A stretch of 64,000 nucleotides of DNA from Tetrastigma voinierianum (Eukaryota > Streptophyta > Magnoliopsida > Vitales > Vitaceae), in the NCBI GenBank assembly GCA_016808115.1, contig JAEQBH010001142.1, positions 124,001 to 188,000 of the forward strand, read 5' to 3'. The position numbers and the translations under genes were made by a program. The notes beneath the pieces were generated by a model. It was not told the origin of the DNA. It saw only the letters and a program-made list of their open reading frames with translations, and did not search any database. Of this stretch, positions 32,736-46,700 are shown in pieces (position 1 is the first letter of the stretch; the number at the start of each line of letters is the position of its first letter).

Positions 32736-34045
32736 ACCAAAAACTTATTAAGACCATGTATATAAAGGTTATTTTCTATCGTGTATGTAATAATTTTCAA
32801 TTAAAATTGGGTTTGGCCTAAAATCACTGCAAGTGCACAAGTTATACAAGCAATAAAGTGGATTATAAGTCAAGATATCATTCCCACGGGGATTGATTGG
32901 AAAATCTAAAGATCAACTACCCCTACTACTCAAGATCCTCACTATTTGAACCACTATTTTCCATGATAGATTTAACTTTCTAAAATACATTAAATGAATG
33001 AGGTAAAGAAATTCTAAAATACATGGATTAGAGAGTTCATTAGACTGATATAACATTGGGAATGAAATTAGTTTTGCGATTATCAATTTGCAAAATTCCT
33101 AAAGAAAAATACAATTATGGACATGAACTCTGGAATTGTCAAAGAGCAGGGTAGTGTAGCCTTAGAATGCCTTTTGAAACTATACATTTCACTCTCTAGC
33201 TGACCATATTCCTAAACCAAGTCAATGGGTCTAAAAGGCTACTTATCAATTTGATCCTCTTTGGATCTAACTGCTTTTTCCTTCTCAAGCATTTCAAATA
33301 TTTCTCTTAGGATTGGAAATCATGCATTCTACAAACCGGATAACGCAAGCCCTCTCCAACATAATTGGTTCCTCAACCATGAATTCAACTAAAATACCCT
33401 CTCTCCTTGATTAGAATCTTAGCTAACACAGGATTGATATTATTCTACCCAATTAAGGTGAAACCTCTAAGGATTAAACTGATAGATCATTAGGCAGATC
33501 TTATGCCTCGAGAACACACTCCTAATGTCACCTAGGAGGGAACCTTGAAGTCAGAGGTTAGATCATCACCAGTGATGTATCAAAGCGATCTTTAGAATTC
33601 ATTAGTTCAATTATTATCAGTTCAATATACCCCTAACTGACTACTCTTTACTCTCAAGTTGTCCATCCCTGTGTCACTCAAAGGGATCCTGGAAATCAGA
33701 GCACATATATAACTCTTTCTAGGTATAGAAAACTGATATTTTGAACAGCTCAATGTAAGAGCAATACCAATTAAATCATTCCAGTTTCCATTCATAAAAT
33801 AACAGTAAAATAGTATAAACAATAATCAAAACAGCAAACTCTTCTCAAAGGGAGCTTAGCCTTCCATATCTGGATCATCAATCACAGTGACTAGTTGATC
33901 AAACAAATTCATTGCAATTTTGATCAAAACTAAAGTAAAGCGAATTCCAAATTTTTTTCCAAATTTCATTAAAGTTCAGACATAAATGAAGTTCGATTTA
34001 CAATCAATCTAGCTCGGAATCTCAACTCAAATATATTACTCTTAT
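32736..34045 (-). mobile_element. LTR C, transcribed part (split LTR, piece 1 of 3)
   Basis: Reverse complement of the LTR A/B transcribed part. 'atcattcccacggggattgattgg' and 'atcactgcaagtgcacaa' (32825-32905) mirror 2530-2640. The LTR ends near 32745 with 'aagtttttgg' on the minus strand, the first bases of a PBS unit, but the PBS core is gone and gag/protease sequence follows. The LTR continues at 36010-36714 and 57331-57537 after two insertions. Confidence 0.8.
34041..34045. repeat. Target site duplication CTTAT (left)
   Basis: CTTAT before the LTR start at 34046; identical CTTAT at 36010-36014 after its end. Confidence 0.92.
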
Positions 34046-36009
34046 TGAGACGCCCCAAAACCCGAGGGTTCGTTGACTACCCGTCAACTCGCGGAATACT
34101 CATGAATGTTGGGTGACCCGACATCTCTCACGAAAATCGGGCAGAGTCTCCTTTGTACGGGGAGCTCTACCCAAATACAACACTTGTCCCAACATCAATC
34201 ACATGATACATATATGAGTAAAAACGGCCTCTTGGGCCCATACTACAATACTCATCATCAATGTAAACCAACTATATCCAACAGTTTCAAGAGTCAAAAG
34301 TTTACTCTTATACATCACATATTAAAATGAAAAACATTCTAATACATGTATACATAATGATAACAAAGCCACAACCCGGCTTTCTTCTCAGACTTGGCCT
34401 CTATGATGAGCTGCCTCCCCATGCTCCTCAGACTAAAATATGTTCCTCGACAGGTGAGCTTAATGTCAAGAGTGGAATCACTCCTAAATGGGCTACTCCA
34501 CCTATGCATATGCAATGCTCCAAAGAAAACACACATTAAAGTAAATGCATGATCCTACTTGAATGTCTACTTGAACAACTCATACCTCGAGTCCTCACTG
34601 ACTCCCTCACACTTGCCTAAGCCACGTATGAGAAACATTATTTTTTAACAAAGATATTTGTTATTATTTTTGGACTACCCTCCGATATAAGTAGTGAACC
34701 GACTCCGATGTTATATTTAGTGGACTACCCTCCTATGTATATCAATTGGGCCGACTCCGACGATTGATATTTTATATGGACTACCCTCCGATAAATATTA
34801 TTATTAGTCAATCTTCCGAAACCATTCTCTCAAGAACCACCTCATGCACTCACTTTATTGTTCTAGGTTCTGCAGATATGGAATGCATGATGCCAATTCC
34901 ATTACAATTCTATAACACATGCAAATATATAATCATGCATATATTCACATAATTAAATCACACAAACATGTTATGTAATCTCACAATCCACCACATCAAA
35001 AATTAGCTCACGTGGGTTAATTATCAAACACGAGCACCAGCTTGAATTATCAATTAAACACAATTTCTACCTAAATTTGATTTGTGTCATCAAGCCACTT
35101 GAACAAAGTCCTCGGGTTACCGCTCACATTTTATCATCCAATCTGTAGTTCAATTTGGGGAATCAATTTCATGGCTACTCAGCCCATACAAACCAATACA
35201 TGATTTATAGAACACATTTCACCATGTCCAACCCAAACAGCCCCTCACATCCACACCCAGTCCGTGGACTGTCCAATGGCTAAAAAAAATTTCTAACAAT
35301 TCCGTCCCAAGTTTTGGGACCAATCAAACGGTCGTTCAAGGCCTCAAGCTAACCGAAACATTATAAAACACTTAAATAAAGTGTAAAACCCAAGTAGGAT
35401 AAATCCCCTACCTCTCGGAGTTTGACGAAACTCCCTAAAATCGGAGTCCACGCGCAGGTGCCTCCGCATGTATGTTTTCCTACCAAGGATTTCGACGGTC
35501 CGACGCTCAGAAATCTAGAGAGAAGTACTCTCTCTCTAGAAATAAAATCTGACCTCTACTGCATCCTCCCCTTTCCTTCACGTTTTTGTCTCTCAATTTG
35601 AGGAAGAAGATGAGTACTCCATATTCTTTTGTCATTTTCCTCATTTACAATTCCTAAAATAACATCTACGTCCCTTCTTTTCCCAGTTTTGACACTTGGC
35701 ACTATCTCGGCCGTCCATTTCCATCATTTCTCTACTCATTCCACTTATGGCACATGAGTACGTGTTATATGTGACTTTTGCCACATTGTATATCGTTTTA
35801 CGGCACCCAAAACGCGATGCCTCGAAAACGTGCAAACTCCGACTGTCTCGGAATTCGACGAAATTCGACGAGCTACCTAGATTTCGCGAGACGATTCCAA
35901 CGGTGAAATCCTTTTCGTCATCCGAGATATAGAGAATAAATTTTGGATTTTTGACCGAAATTACGATTTTACCCTTTTTTGAGAAAGTTGAATTTTCTGG
36001 GGTCTTACA
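34046..36009 (-). mobile_element. Solo LTR of a Tekay/Del-related chromovirus (1964 bp)
   Basis: TG...CA ends (TGAGACGCCCC / GGGGTCTTACA) flanked by CTTAT on both sides, no internal region. Orientation is minus, by similarity to the LTRs of the nested element at 43778-55362: both end with 'cctagatttcgcgagacga..' and a stretch around 'tcatccgagat'. An internal repeat with period near 60 bp (about 34670-34800, core GGACTACCCTCCGATA) matches a repeat in those LTRs at 46065-46205 and 54160-54325. ORFs here are chance. Confidence 0.9.
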
Positions 36010-36714
36010 CTTATCCTAAAAGAAAGAAAGAAAATTAAATCTAAAAAAAAACTAAAATAAAAAGAAAATAAAAATGAAATTATATACAACGAGACTTTAG
36101 CTCTTCCAAAAAGCACAAAATTGGATGAAAGCGGCCGAAAGGTTGTTACACTACTCCCAAGGAGTTCCTATTTATAGGCTCAAGTCTTGGGCCCTGAAAA
36201 TCAGGCAAATATCACGGATTTCGAAAAGCCCAAGAAAAATTCTACCCTAGTGTTGGTGTCGTGGCAGTGTCGCGACATCGTAACTACTATGTCATTGATC
36301 AAATCTAGTGTCGCGACATTGAAAGTCTGTTGGGCAATTCTGAATTTTTGAGTTACCAGTCAATGTCGTGGCAATGTCGCAACATTGCAAGATCTTCTTT
36401 TATTTTCCTTTTAGCTGATGTTGTGGCTATGTCACAACATTGGTCTGTTAAGTTTCACCCTCAACCACTTTAATATGATGTTGCGACATCCTTGTTATGA
36501 TGTCGCGACATTGCATGTTAATAACTTCAAAGCTTATGTCTTTTCTGATGTCGCAACATTGACTTGTGATGTTGCGACATTGGTTATGAGATTTCTTGAA
36601 TGCTTTGACACGATGTCGCAACATTGTCTTTTTCTGCTCTACCCACTTCAGCCGATGTCGTGGAAATGTCCCGACATTGAAGTAAATGTCATGACACTTT
36701 CCTCACGATGTTGC
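36010..36714 (-). mobile_element. LTR C, U3 part with palindrome array (piece 2 of 3)
   Basis: Continues LTR C after the solo LTR. TATA box TATAAATA on the minus strand at 36169-36176. The palindrome array at 36250-36714 has about 14 copies of ATGTCGCGACAT and variants such as TGTTGCGACA and TGTCGCAACA. It is interrupted at 36714 by the Copia element and resumes at 57340. Confidence 0.85.
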
Positions 36715-38339
36715 TGAAGGTTTTTAAAGTTCAAAACAAAGTTTGCAGCGGAAGAATTTGGTCCAGTAAATTTTAAAAAATAATAAAAACTCTTTCTACG
36801 ATCCTATGGTACATGCATACTAATCAACAAACAATAAAGAAGAATTACCTCAATCAAATTAAGGAGATTTTTTTGGCAAGTAGGGTTGATAGCTCAAGAT
36901 CCTTTTTTTTTCACCATGTTTTCCACGATCTTCCAAGCCGTTCCTCTTCAGTACAGGGTAAGTGTGGGCGTACAGATTAACAAAGGTTTTGTTTTTATAA
37001 CTCTTGATATTCTCAACACATGAGATCAAGAGGGTAAGATGGAGGGAAAAAAAATGAAACTCTCTCTTTTTTTTTTCTCTAATTTTTTATCACCTCTTGA
37101 CGCCTAAGGTTTTGCCTCTACTTATAATATGCCTTGAATTGATCTCAACCATTGGATCAAGTGGCATATTTAAATATTGAATTAAAATTAATTCAAATTA
37201 TGACTCAAAATAACAGGATTAATTTCAAATTAACTGTTTCACTCATATATTAATTAATTAATTAATTAACATTTAATTATCCAATAATTACTACATAGTT
37301 GCTATGAAACAATTTCTTTTACAACTATGCCCTCCAAGGGATTTCTTTGTTAATTTAATCCTATACAGTGTTTTACAGAGGCGGCCTGGGGACCTATGGA
37401 CTGGAATTCCAAGCTCCAATAAATTTGATAATTAATTAAACTCTTTAATCAATTAATCTAATTTATTAGTTCCAGTATTATTCCACTAAAAATCTGAAAC
37501 TGAACTCTTGTAATTATAGAATAATTTACGTAGTGAGACTCAAGCAGTCAATTGATATGACTATTATAAAAATGAATCTAACTTTCTAAAATTAGTCCAT
37601 CATTAGAGCTAGTGAAATAATGTTTGTCTCTAGGATATCTTTATCCTTAAGTTCCATTAATTATTAGTGAACAGTTAATTATAAACCCGTTATAAATTAG
37701 AGCACTTAAAACTTTTAGTTCCAGACTAACACTTAAGGGAACCAATTATCCATTCCTCAAGAAGGGTTTAGATTCCATATCTGTAGGACATGTTCCCAGC
37801 CACCTATCTCAATGGGCCCCAAGACATAAGTATTGGGCCTATCTTAGGACAAACTGTAACCTATGAATCAAAAGGCCCTATTGAAATAGACATGAGTCCA
37901 TGGCTACTCAGGATTAAGATCAATCTGCATCATCTAGACACGGCTTAAACTCTAATCAGAATCTGCATATTATTTAAGAGTTTAATCCATGTCTTGTCCT
38001 GTCCTATGTAATCAGATGACATAAAGCACCTCCATTTTAATGTCACTATCGAGAATCCGCATCAAGACACGCATTCTTAATGTTCAAAGGGACCGTACTA
38101 GTAGTATTATAGATCAAAGATCCCTACTTTGATTTACTATGACAGCTTTAGTAGTTTATTATCTATAATCTTGATCATCTCATGTATAACTTTTATATAC
38201 TAAGATTATAGTTACATTAATAAACTTGGAATTTTATGATATTTACTAAATTATACAACACATGTATAAAGAATCAAACATAGAAAATCAAGCTATGAAG
38301 CAAGATAAATTACATGCTTTTAGGGCACCATGCCCAACA
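36715..38339 (-). mobile_element. Copia 3' LTR (1625 bp)
   Basis: On the minus strand it starts TGTTGGGCATGG and ends CCTTCA. The other copy is 55679-57330; they are collinear over their whole length. Just inside is the PPT (38340-38350, AAGTGGGAGAT on minus), a classic Copia form. An ATTA-type microsatellite at 37245-37270 is shared with the other LTR. Confidence 0.93.
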
Positions 38340-38350
38340 ATCTCCCACTT
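38340..38350 (-). promoter_or_regulatory. Copia polypurine tract
   Basis: AAGTGGGAGAT on the minus strand directly before the 3' LTR start TGTTGG. Confidence 0.85.
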
Positions 38351-38359
38351 GCCCTAAAG

Positions 38360-40050
38360 CAGGTGAGACATGTCTCTTACACCTAGTCCCTCTAAGTGAT
38401 CTCGTGAACACCCTTTCAGGTAAAGTCTTGGTAAACGGATCCGCAAGGTTCTGTTCCGACGCTATCTTCATAACGACTACGTCCCCTCTAAGTATGATCT
38501 CTCATATCAGATGATACTTCCTTTCTATATGCTTCCCTCTCTTGTGACTCCTTGGTTCTTTGGAGTTTGCCACCGCTCCACTATTGTCACAGTATAAAAC
38601 AAGTGGTTTTTCCATGTTTGGAACTACTTCCAGATCAGTGTAGAACTTTTTAAGCCAAACCGATTCTTTAACTGCTTCACAAGATGCTATGTATTCGGCT
38701 TCCATGGTTGAATCCTCAATACTAGATTGTTTACTTCAGACTACTATCCACCAGCCAAGAGTGAATATTGACCCGTATGTCGACTTTCACTATCTTTGTC
38801 CGATTGAAAATCAGAATCAAGATATCCACAAAGGTTCAGTCTCCACTGAGTACACAAGCATATAATCTCTCGTTCTCCTAAGATACTTGAGAATATGCTT
38901 CACTGCTATCTAGTGACCCATTCCAGGATTAGATTGGTAACGACTAACTATCCCTACCGTATAACAGATATCAAGCCTCGTACACAACATGGCATACATG
39001 AGGATGCTTACACTGAGTATAGGAACTGGCCCATATCCTTTTCCTCTTCATGTGTCTTAGGACACCGTCTCCTCAAATGATAATTCCATGTCGGCCTGGC
39101 ATCAGACCTTTTTAATCTTGCATCGAATCGAAAGCACCTTATCAATATAAGATGCTTGAGACAATGCCAAAAGCTTGTTCTTACGATCTCTTATATTTTG
39201 GATCCCAAGAATATAGCTTGCTTCTCCTAAATCTTTCATTTGAAATTACTCGACTAGCCATTTATTTACATTTGATAATGTTTCTACATCATTCCCAATG
39301 AGTAGAATATCATCTACGTAAAGAACCAAGAAGATCACCTTCTTTTCTTTGATGTACTTGTATACACAAGGTTCATCAATATTTTGCCTAAAACCATACG
39401 TTTGATAGTTTCATCACAACGGTGATTCCCAGACTAAGCCGTTTCAGTCCATAAATGGACCTAAGCAACTTGCGCACTTTCAGTCATAAATTTTTAAATT
39501 ATGTACCTTCGTTGCATCATGGGAGCAAGCTCTCAAGATAGCTATTCAGAAAAGTCGTCTGACATCCATTTTCCATATCTCATAATCGTAGACAAAGCGG
39601 TTATGGATAAAAGAACATGAATGACTTAAGCATAGCTAACAAGTAGAAGTTTCTTCATAGTCCACTCTCTTGGGTATAAACTCCTTTGCCATTAGCCTAG
39701 CTTCAAATTCTCCACTTTCCCATCTATGCCTCTTTTTCTTTGAATATCCACACATCCCAGGGCCTGACATCCTTAGGTGGATCTACAAGTTCCCAAACCG
39801 AAAGCCAGTACATGGACTCCATTTCGTTCATAGCACTCCCACTTGTCCTTGTCGAATCATCCACAGATCACCTGCATGTCAACGGATCATCCTGAGCTAG
39901 CGGACTGACACTAGAAATTGTACTTCTCCTTCATGTCCGTAACGGGATGGTAGTCTCACTACCCTCCCACTACGTCGAGGTACCAGGATATTCTAAATAG
40001 GAATAGTGGTCTCTTGACTTTGTCGTTCGTCAGTGGTTGATGGTGATTTT
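38360..40050 (-). pseudogene. Copia reverse transcriptase and RNase H, broken
   Basis: Minus strand. RNase H: 'MEAEYIASCEAVKESVWLKKF' and 'LYCDNSGAVANSKEPRSHKRGKHIERKYHLI' (38502-38705), then 'KIASEQNLADPFTKTLPERVF' and 'GLGVRDM' near 38360-38450, the usual Copia C-terminus. RT: 'LYVDDILLIGND' (about 39303-39340) is the catalytic YVDD box, followed by 'FQMKDLGEASYILGI' and 'YLRRTRDYMLVY'. At least three stops and several frameshifts lie between. Intact enzyme would copy element RNA to cDNA. Confidence 0.92.
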
Positions 40051-41229
40051 CTGATTTGATCATAACGTAGTTCCTCCAAAGATAACTCATCATGAGGTTC
40101 AAGTCACATATAGTAATCTTTCGAGAAAGTCCATTTGTCGACATACAAATACTTTCTTATCCTAAGGACTATAGAACAAGCCTCCTCGTGCTCTTTGGAT
40201 AGCCTACAAACATACACACTTCTGTGCGGGGTTCCAACTTCTAGCCTTCCATTCAAAGACGTGCCAGACACCCCCATATGCGAAAGTGACGTAAACTAAG
40301 TTTATGTCCATTCCACAACTCTAAGGATGTCTTTTGGATTGACTTAGATGGAACTACATTCAAAATGTAGACCACGGTTTGTAGTGAATATCCCCAAAAT
40401 GAGATTGGTAACGAGGAGTAGTTCATCATTGATCTAACCATATCTAGTAATGTCCTGTTTCTCCTTTCTGCAACACCATTATGCTGTGGTGTTCCAAGTG
40501 TTGTGAGTTAGATAGGACCCATGCTCCAGCAAATAACTCTTGAACTCCTCAGATCAAGGTATTCACCTCCTGTATCCGATCAAGAGTTTTAGTGATTTAC
40601 CTAACCGCATTTCCTCACTTCAGAATGAATTCTTTAAACTTTCCAAAAGTCTCAAATTTCAGGCATTAGGTAAAACAACCGCATTCGAATAATCACACGA
40701 AGGTGACGAACATTCATAACCACCTCTAGCTTCAGACACTTAAAGTGGACCGTAAACGCCGCTTACGTACAAGTTGAAAAGGTTTTTCGATCTCGCCTCT
40801 TTGCCGAGAAAGGTCTTTAGTCATTTTATCTTCTAAACAGATTCACAAAACAGAATAGTCCTTAGCTTCTTAAAGGACCATCCTTTACTAACCGGTTTAT
40901 TCTGTCAAGGTTAATGTATTCTAACCTCGAGATGCCAAAGATACGTGTTATCACTATGGTAAACTTTACGTTTGTTAGATTTAGGATACCTCTACTTGAA
41001 TAATTCGAATTATTTAATGATCGCTCGCTGCCTTAAGACGCATATCCCATTTTCTTCTGTTTTGCATGACAAATATCTAAACCATTTCTTGAAATAACAA
41101 TCTCATTATTACTTAAAAGAAATACTAAATAATTGTTCATGCAACATAGAAACAAAATCAATTTCTTCCTAAAATCGTGAATAAAAATACATTGTTCAAA
41201 ACAAGAAATTTATTCCTGTAATTTAAATC
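40051..41229 (-). pseudogene. Copia integrase, broken
   Basis: Minus strand. Best-kept part is 40253-40441: 'MVRSMMNYSSLPISFWGYSLQTVVYILNVVPSKS' and 'LELWNGHKLSLRHFRIWGCLARL', the hallmark C-terminal end of the Copia integrase core. 'LLAHGS'-type and 'RNGVAERRN'-like wording around 40440-40490 precedes it. The catalytic Asp positions farther upstream are lost in frameshifts. The gag-pre-integrase region (about 40900-41150) is barely readable. Confidence 0.82.
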
Positions 41230-41395
41230 CAAGACTTAATCGCTTTGCTGAGACGACCTCCCCACTGCCAACTCTCATAGTAACGTCCCTATCAATAAGT
41301 TCCCTCAAAGAACTAAGCATCTGCAAAGAAGAACAAACATGGTTAGTGGCTCCTGAATCAACTATCCAAGGTGACAAATTATCTTCCAATAATCA
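41230..41395 (-). pseudogene. Copia aspartic protease fragment
   Basis: Minus strand 'WIVDSGATNHVCSSLQMLSSLRELIDRDVTMRVGSGEVV': the DSGATNHV loop is the canonical Copia protease active site (about 41340-41370). Short, in the correct order between gag and integrase. Confidence 0.88.
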
Positions 41396-42264
41396 GGCTT
41401 CTAAAACCAGTAAATCATATTTACCTTTCTTTTTTTCCTTCAATTTGGAGAGATACTTGTTACAGTTTCTCTTCCAGTGACCTTCAACCCCGCAATGGAA
41501 ACACTTTCCTTAAAGCCATCTCGGGGTCAGTTTCTTCTTTCCCTGCATTTTGTTCTCCTTTCGGGCTGTGCTCTATACCATCTCAGGTGTTCTTCCTCTT
41601 TTTATTCTTGCTACCAGAAGAGGAAGATGGCTTATGCCCAGCAACATTTGCTTCGCCCTCTTTAGGCCTAGTCTTACTTATGGCCTTAAAAGTCTACAGT
41701 TCATTCAGGAGCTGAGTCATGTTGTACGCTTGTTCATAACATAGTTGGTAGTGAACTGCGAGAAAGCCGGTGTGAGGGACTCAAGGATAATACTAACTTG
41801 AGTACGCTACTGAAATGGTATCCCATGTATTCCTAGCCGTGCATCAAAGCTGATCATTTTCAAAATATGTTCCTTGACTGAAACTCCTTTCTTCATTCAT
41901 GCTCACGTAGCTGTTTGTGCAGCTTCCATGATGACATCGGGTCAGATCAAGGTCTAAACATGGCCTGGAGAGATTCCCATATCTCATATGCAGTCTCCAT
42001 GTCCTCATGCTTCTTCCTAAGAACATCGTTCATGCTAGCAAGCATGTAACATCGGGCTTTGTTGTTGGAATGAATCCAACTATCATATCTTCTCGTGATA
42101 TCTGATAGCTAATAGCAGGGGACTCGAGGACATTCCTCAAAGGAGAACGAATTTTGGTTCTCACAAATTAGAACAATATTAATGGTCGACTTCCATTTAA
42201 CGGTTATCACCACTGTGCTTTCATTAGCTATAGTAAAGTGATAACAAGGTTGTTTGGATGACAT
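41396..42264 (-). pseudogene. gag: Copia gag with CCHC zinc knuckle, broken
   Basis: Start ATG at 42264 (minus) opens 'MSSKQ...' and 'VKWKSTINIVLICENQ..FEECP', the conserved N-terminal part of this Copia gag type. The middle is frame-shifted (41844-42026). A zinc knuckle 'CFHCGVEGHWKRNC' with following 'KYLSKLKEKKK' lies near 41430-41510. The 114-residue plus ORF over this stretch is an antisense shadow. Confidence 0.88.
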
Positions 42265-43777
42265 GATTGCTGAAATTAATAATTCAAACAATTACTATAA
42301 ATGAAAATAAATATCAAGCTTTGAAAAAGTAAACGGATGCATGAATGCAGCAAGTAAAACACAAAAATCTTATACTAATCCAATGATAAATTATCCAACA
42401 ATTGATGGGTCGAGGGTCCGCTATACCAATTCTGGGTAACAAATCAACTTTGAGACTATCTCAAATTAATAAGCAAAAATCAAATATCTCATATTTTCTT
42501 TTACTTATTAACTACCGTCAAAATTTGGTCAGGGTATGATGAATAGTTTAACCATACCCTTGTGAGTGTGTGACCCATTATTTCAGATTTAATGACTTAA
42601 CTCAAAATTGTCACGTATGGTAGGACAATCTCAAATATCAACCCAGATTTATGAAGTCAACCTGATATTAATATAGATAGAAACCCTCCATAGGGAGGAC
42701 GAAATCTAAGCCACACAGTCTCTATCTATATCTCACGGTGTTGCACTAATAATGGAGACCGTAGGAGTATATTGTTATATAACCTTTCTCCCACTCACTA
42801 TTTTGAAATAAGGTGTTTTCTATTTATAAAAACATCATATGTCTTATAATCCTAGCCAATTATTATATCCTATATAATTTTCACTACTAAGATGTGAACT
42901 CTATTCAAATTATGAAACCAATCCTATCGGGTACTAAGTTAATTAGACAATCTAACTATAAATTAAGTGGGCCTAACTATTAGGTAAACCTAGTATATAA
43001 AATAGTCGGGCCTAAGTCACCCTATCATTAATCAATAAAACCTTTATTTTATTAGCGTTGGAAAAATATGGGCTTTTCAAGATGATACGCAAAACCCTAA
43101 ATTTAATTAATGTGAATTTTACCAAGTTTAGCTAATTAAACTAAGCACATTATTTAATTAATTGTTCCATCAAAGATGAACAAGATAAGCAATATTAGGA
43201 CAATCCTAATTATCATGTTCTAGGAAATGATATGTATGCAAAAGATTAATGTGGGCATTCATGTATGGTATGTTAAAATGCATGGACATGTTATCAATCA
43301 TATCAATAACAATAAAGAATAAACAATGCACAAAAGAAAGTGGACTGTGTCTGGTATTTCTAAAATTACAACCCTTGTAAATAAAATAAATAAAATAAAT
43401 AAATTACAAAATTGGGCTTCTGCAGTTACATAACTCCCTTATCTGCTTCAACTCTTTGTGTAAGCCTGATCCACCAACTCTTAATTCAATAACCCAAAAC
43501 TTCTTTAGGGTAAAATTCAACAACTCTTTATTGACAAGGTCCAAGCCCAATTTTTCTCCATGAGACCCTAAAACACTTTTAAGCCTTTAGGACTTGGGTC
43601 ACAGTCACCACTATGGTCCAACAAGCCATAGGGCCCAGAAAATAAAGTAATGAAGAGCCAAAAAGAATAGGAAACGAAGTTGTTTCCCGTCATCCCGTAT
43701 CCTTGAACATCTTTCCGTATTTTAGGCATAACTTTCTCTTAAGATGTCCATATAAGACGAATTTTGAAGGTATAGAA
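42265..43777 (-). other. Copia 5' leader, part adjoining gag
   Basis: AT-rich, no ORF. It is the untranslated leader between PBS and gag; its other part is at 55363-55664, separated by the nested Tekay-like element. A short CAATAAA-type repeat (43378-43400) is visible. Nothing else recognised. Confidence 0.6.
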
Positions 43778-46700
43778 TGTGACACCCCAAATCCCGAGGG
43801 TCTTTTTTTTTTTTTTTCCACAGGTAACCTACAACAAGCTATATAATAGCCTCATTCATGCATACTCACGTGTCACTCAATTATCAAGCAATGACACATA
43901 ACAGTACCTCTCATTCAAGACTCCAATAATTAGTGCACTTAGTGCAATGATCAACTTTTCAGAAACAATGTGGGCACCAAATTCCATCCAGAGGGATATG
44001 GTTAGATTCTAGACTCAGAGATATTTCTATAGAGTCCAAGAACGCGCAAAACGGACTTCAGACGAGGAAGTTATGGTCGTCCGAAGTTGGCGCTGTCGAG
44101 CTCATTCCCTAGACGAGGTCGGCTCGGCCAAAGGAGGTCAGCTCGGCCAGAAGAGGTCAGCTCGGCTATGTTTGAGCACCAAATTTCATCCACAGGCATG
44201 TGGTCAGATTCTAGACTCAAGAAGATTTCCATAGAGTCTAAGAACACCTGAAACAGACTTCGGACGAGGAAGTTATGGTCATCCGAAGTTGGCACTTCTC
44301 ATGAGCAAATGATCGACACATGCAACCGACAGTACCTACCGGCCTTTCATCACTTTAGAACACAATATGAGCTCAGAATGTATTGATCCATATATGGATG
44401 GATTTTAAACTCAAAGGGCTTTCCATAGAGTCTACGAACGCATGAACCAGACTTCGGACGAGAAAGTTATTGTCATCCGAAGTTGCACAAACTGAAAGAC
44501 ACCCCCACAGCTCTCACTTAAGAGCCCAAATTAAAATAGGTCACTGGCCACATAGCCTATCTCAAGGTTACTACACACAGCTCATCCCTGCTAAGCTCGA
44601 CCATACATTGAGCTCGGCCATACACAGCTCATCCCTCGCTGATCACACACACAAATTCTCATCCCACTCTTGAGCCTCGGGCCGGAAGAGGTCAGCTCAT
44701 CCCAAGAGAGCTTGGCTAGAAGAGGTCAGCTCTACCCCAAGAGGTCAGCTCGACCTCACACAGCTCATCCCTACTGATGTTGGATGCGCACAACTCATCC
44801 CTGCTGAGCTCAGCCATACACAGCTCATCCCTGTTGAGCTCGACCACATAGCTCATCCTTGCTAATCTCGGCCACATAGCTCATCCCTACTGAGCTCGGC
44901 CATAAGAGCTCAGCTACACAGCTCAGCCTCTCAAACCCTTCCGAGTAAAAAAGCCATAACTTAGGCTGTAGAGGTCCGAGTTGGGTGATTCGAAAGCCTA
45001 ATGTCAAGTTCTCAGGTAGAGCTACAATTTCCTTGAAGGATGCTATTCAAATTCCTCACTTTTTCCAAACAGAAAATCAGCCTCAATGATCCATCAACAC
45101 ATAGGGTCAAAACAGGCACTATTCACACAATATCACTGAAGAGCCTGCCACACACAGCTCATCCCACCTGAACCAGGCCAAAAGAGGTCAGCTTATCCCA
45201 AGAGAGCTGGGCTAGAAGAGGTCATCTTTGCCCCAAGAGGTCAGCTCGACCAGAAGAGGTTAGCTCGGCCAGAAGAGCTCGGCCACGCAGCTCACCCTCT
45301 CAGACTACTCCGACTAAAATGTCCATATCTTAGGCATTAGAGACCCGATTTGGGTGATTCAAAAGCCTACATCAAGCTCACTAATGGGGCTACAATATAC
45401 CAGAAGGCAATAGGGCCAAATTCCCTTTAATTCCTAACAAAAAATCAGTCTTAAAGTTTGACTAATACATAGGATCGAAATAGAGCTACTTTCTATGGTT
45501 CAGACGCAACCAAACATCCCCTCAAGGCAAGACATAACCCTCTTTAATAACTATTAAACATATAATTTGGAAGTTTCACATAATTTAATTACATCATTAA
45601 GTACCAAATTTTGACAATGGGCTTCAGCTTTAGGAACCAAAAAACCGGCTTTCTACCCATAAATTTTACAAAAGAATACAATAAGCCATCTTAGATCTTC
45701 CTCTCAACTAAGACCTCATGAAGTGCTCTATTGCGTACTCTGCACTCCGAAAATATTTTTCCCAATAACTAGGTGAGTTATGCCCAATAGAGAAAGTCTT
45801 CTACAAGGGCAACTCCCCACCTAAGTGCACATGCAATGGCATAATCCATAAAATCATTCACACACATTCATATAAAATATGCATATCTCTATACGAATGT
45901 CTATGTCATGCATAGTCCTCACTGACTCTCTCATACATGAAATTTGCCATGTATGAAAAGTGTATTTTCAAACAAAAGATTTTGTTTTTGAAACCATCGA
46001 ATTCCGTATATCATCTAATCTCTCCGAATATTTTATACACTCGGATAACCGAATAGTAAACCACTGGACAACCTCCGAGTATCGAACCACTGGACCATCT
46101 TCGAGAACCCCTTATTGGACAACCCTCCGATAAAGTTCATTAGACAAACCTCCGATATAATTTATTGGACAACCCTCCAAATCACTGTTACTGGACAACC
46201 CTTCGAATACCCATTTTATTCATGCACTCACACCCAATTCAATGCATGACCATGCACATGCAAGATATTACCACTATAGATCTTTAGCGCAGATGCATGA
46301 TGAAACTACATGCAACACTATAATACATGCTTCATTAATTACATCATGTCAATATATAACAAGCATGCATATATTAACATCATTTTTCACACAATCTGCA
46401 TGTTATTCAATTAAGCACAATACACAAAACCTGGATTTCAATCTCCAAACTCGTAAAACAGCATGCACAAGACACAACCAAGATCATCCCGCCGCATCCC
46501 AAACTATAGTATAACACCAGTTCTAGAACCAAGTAGCTCGAAAACTACACGCACTAGAATCCACCAAACTCAGCCAATGATTTTACCAAATATTCTTTTA
46601 ACTCGCCCACTACTCGGGTTAACCTCATGGCCATTTCATGGCTCTTAAACAAAGACTAAATCCAGCCGAGGGAGAGAACCCCACCTCTAAGTGTGATTCG

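Noticed and set aside
37245..37270. Regulatory ATTA repeat
   Set aside because: Simple microsatellite shared by both Copia LTRs; no sign of function.
41371..41715. 114-residue plus-strand ORF
   Set aside because: Antisense to the Copia gag zinc-knuckle region, which explains its sequence.
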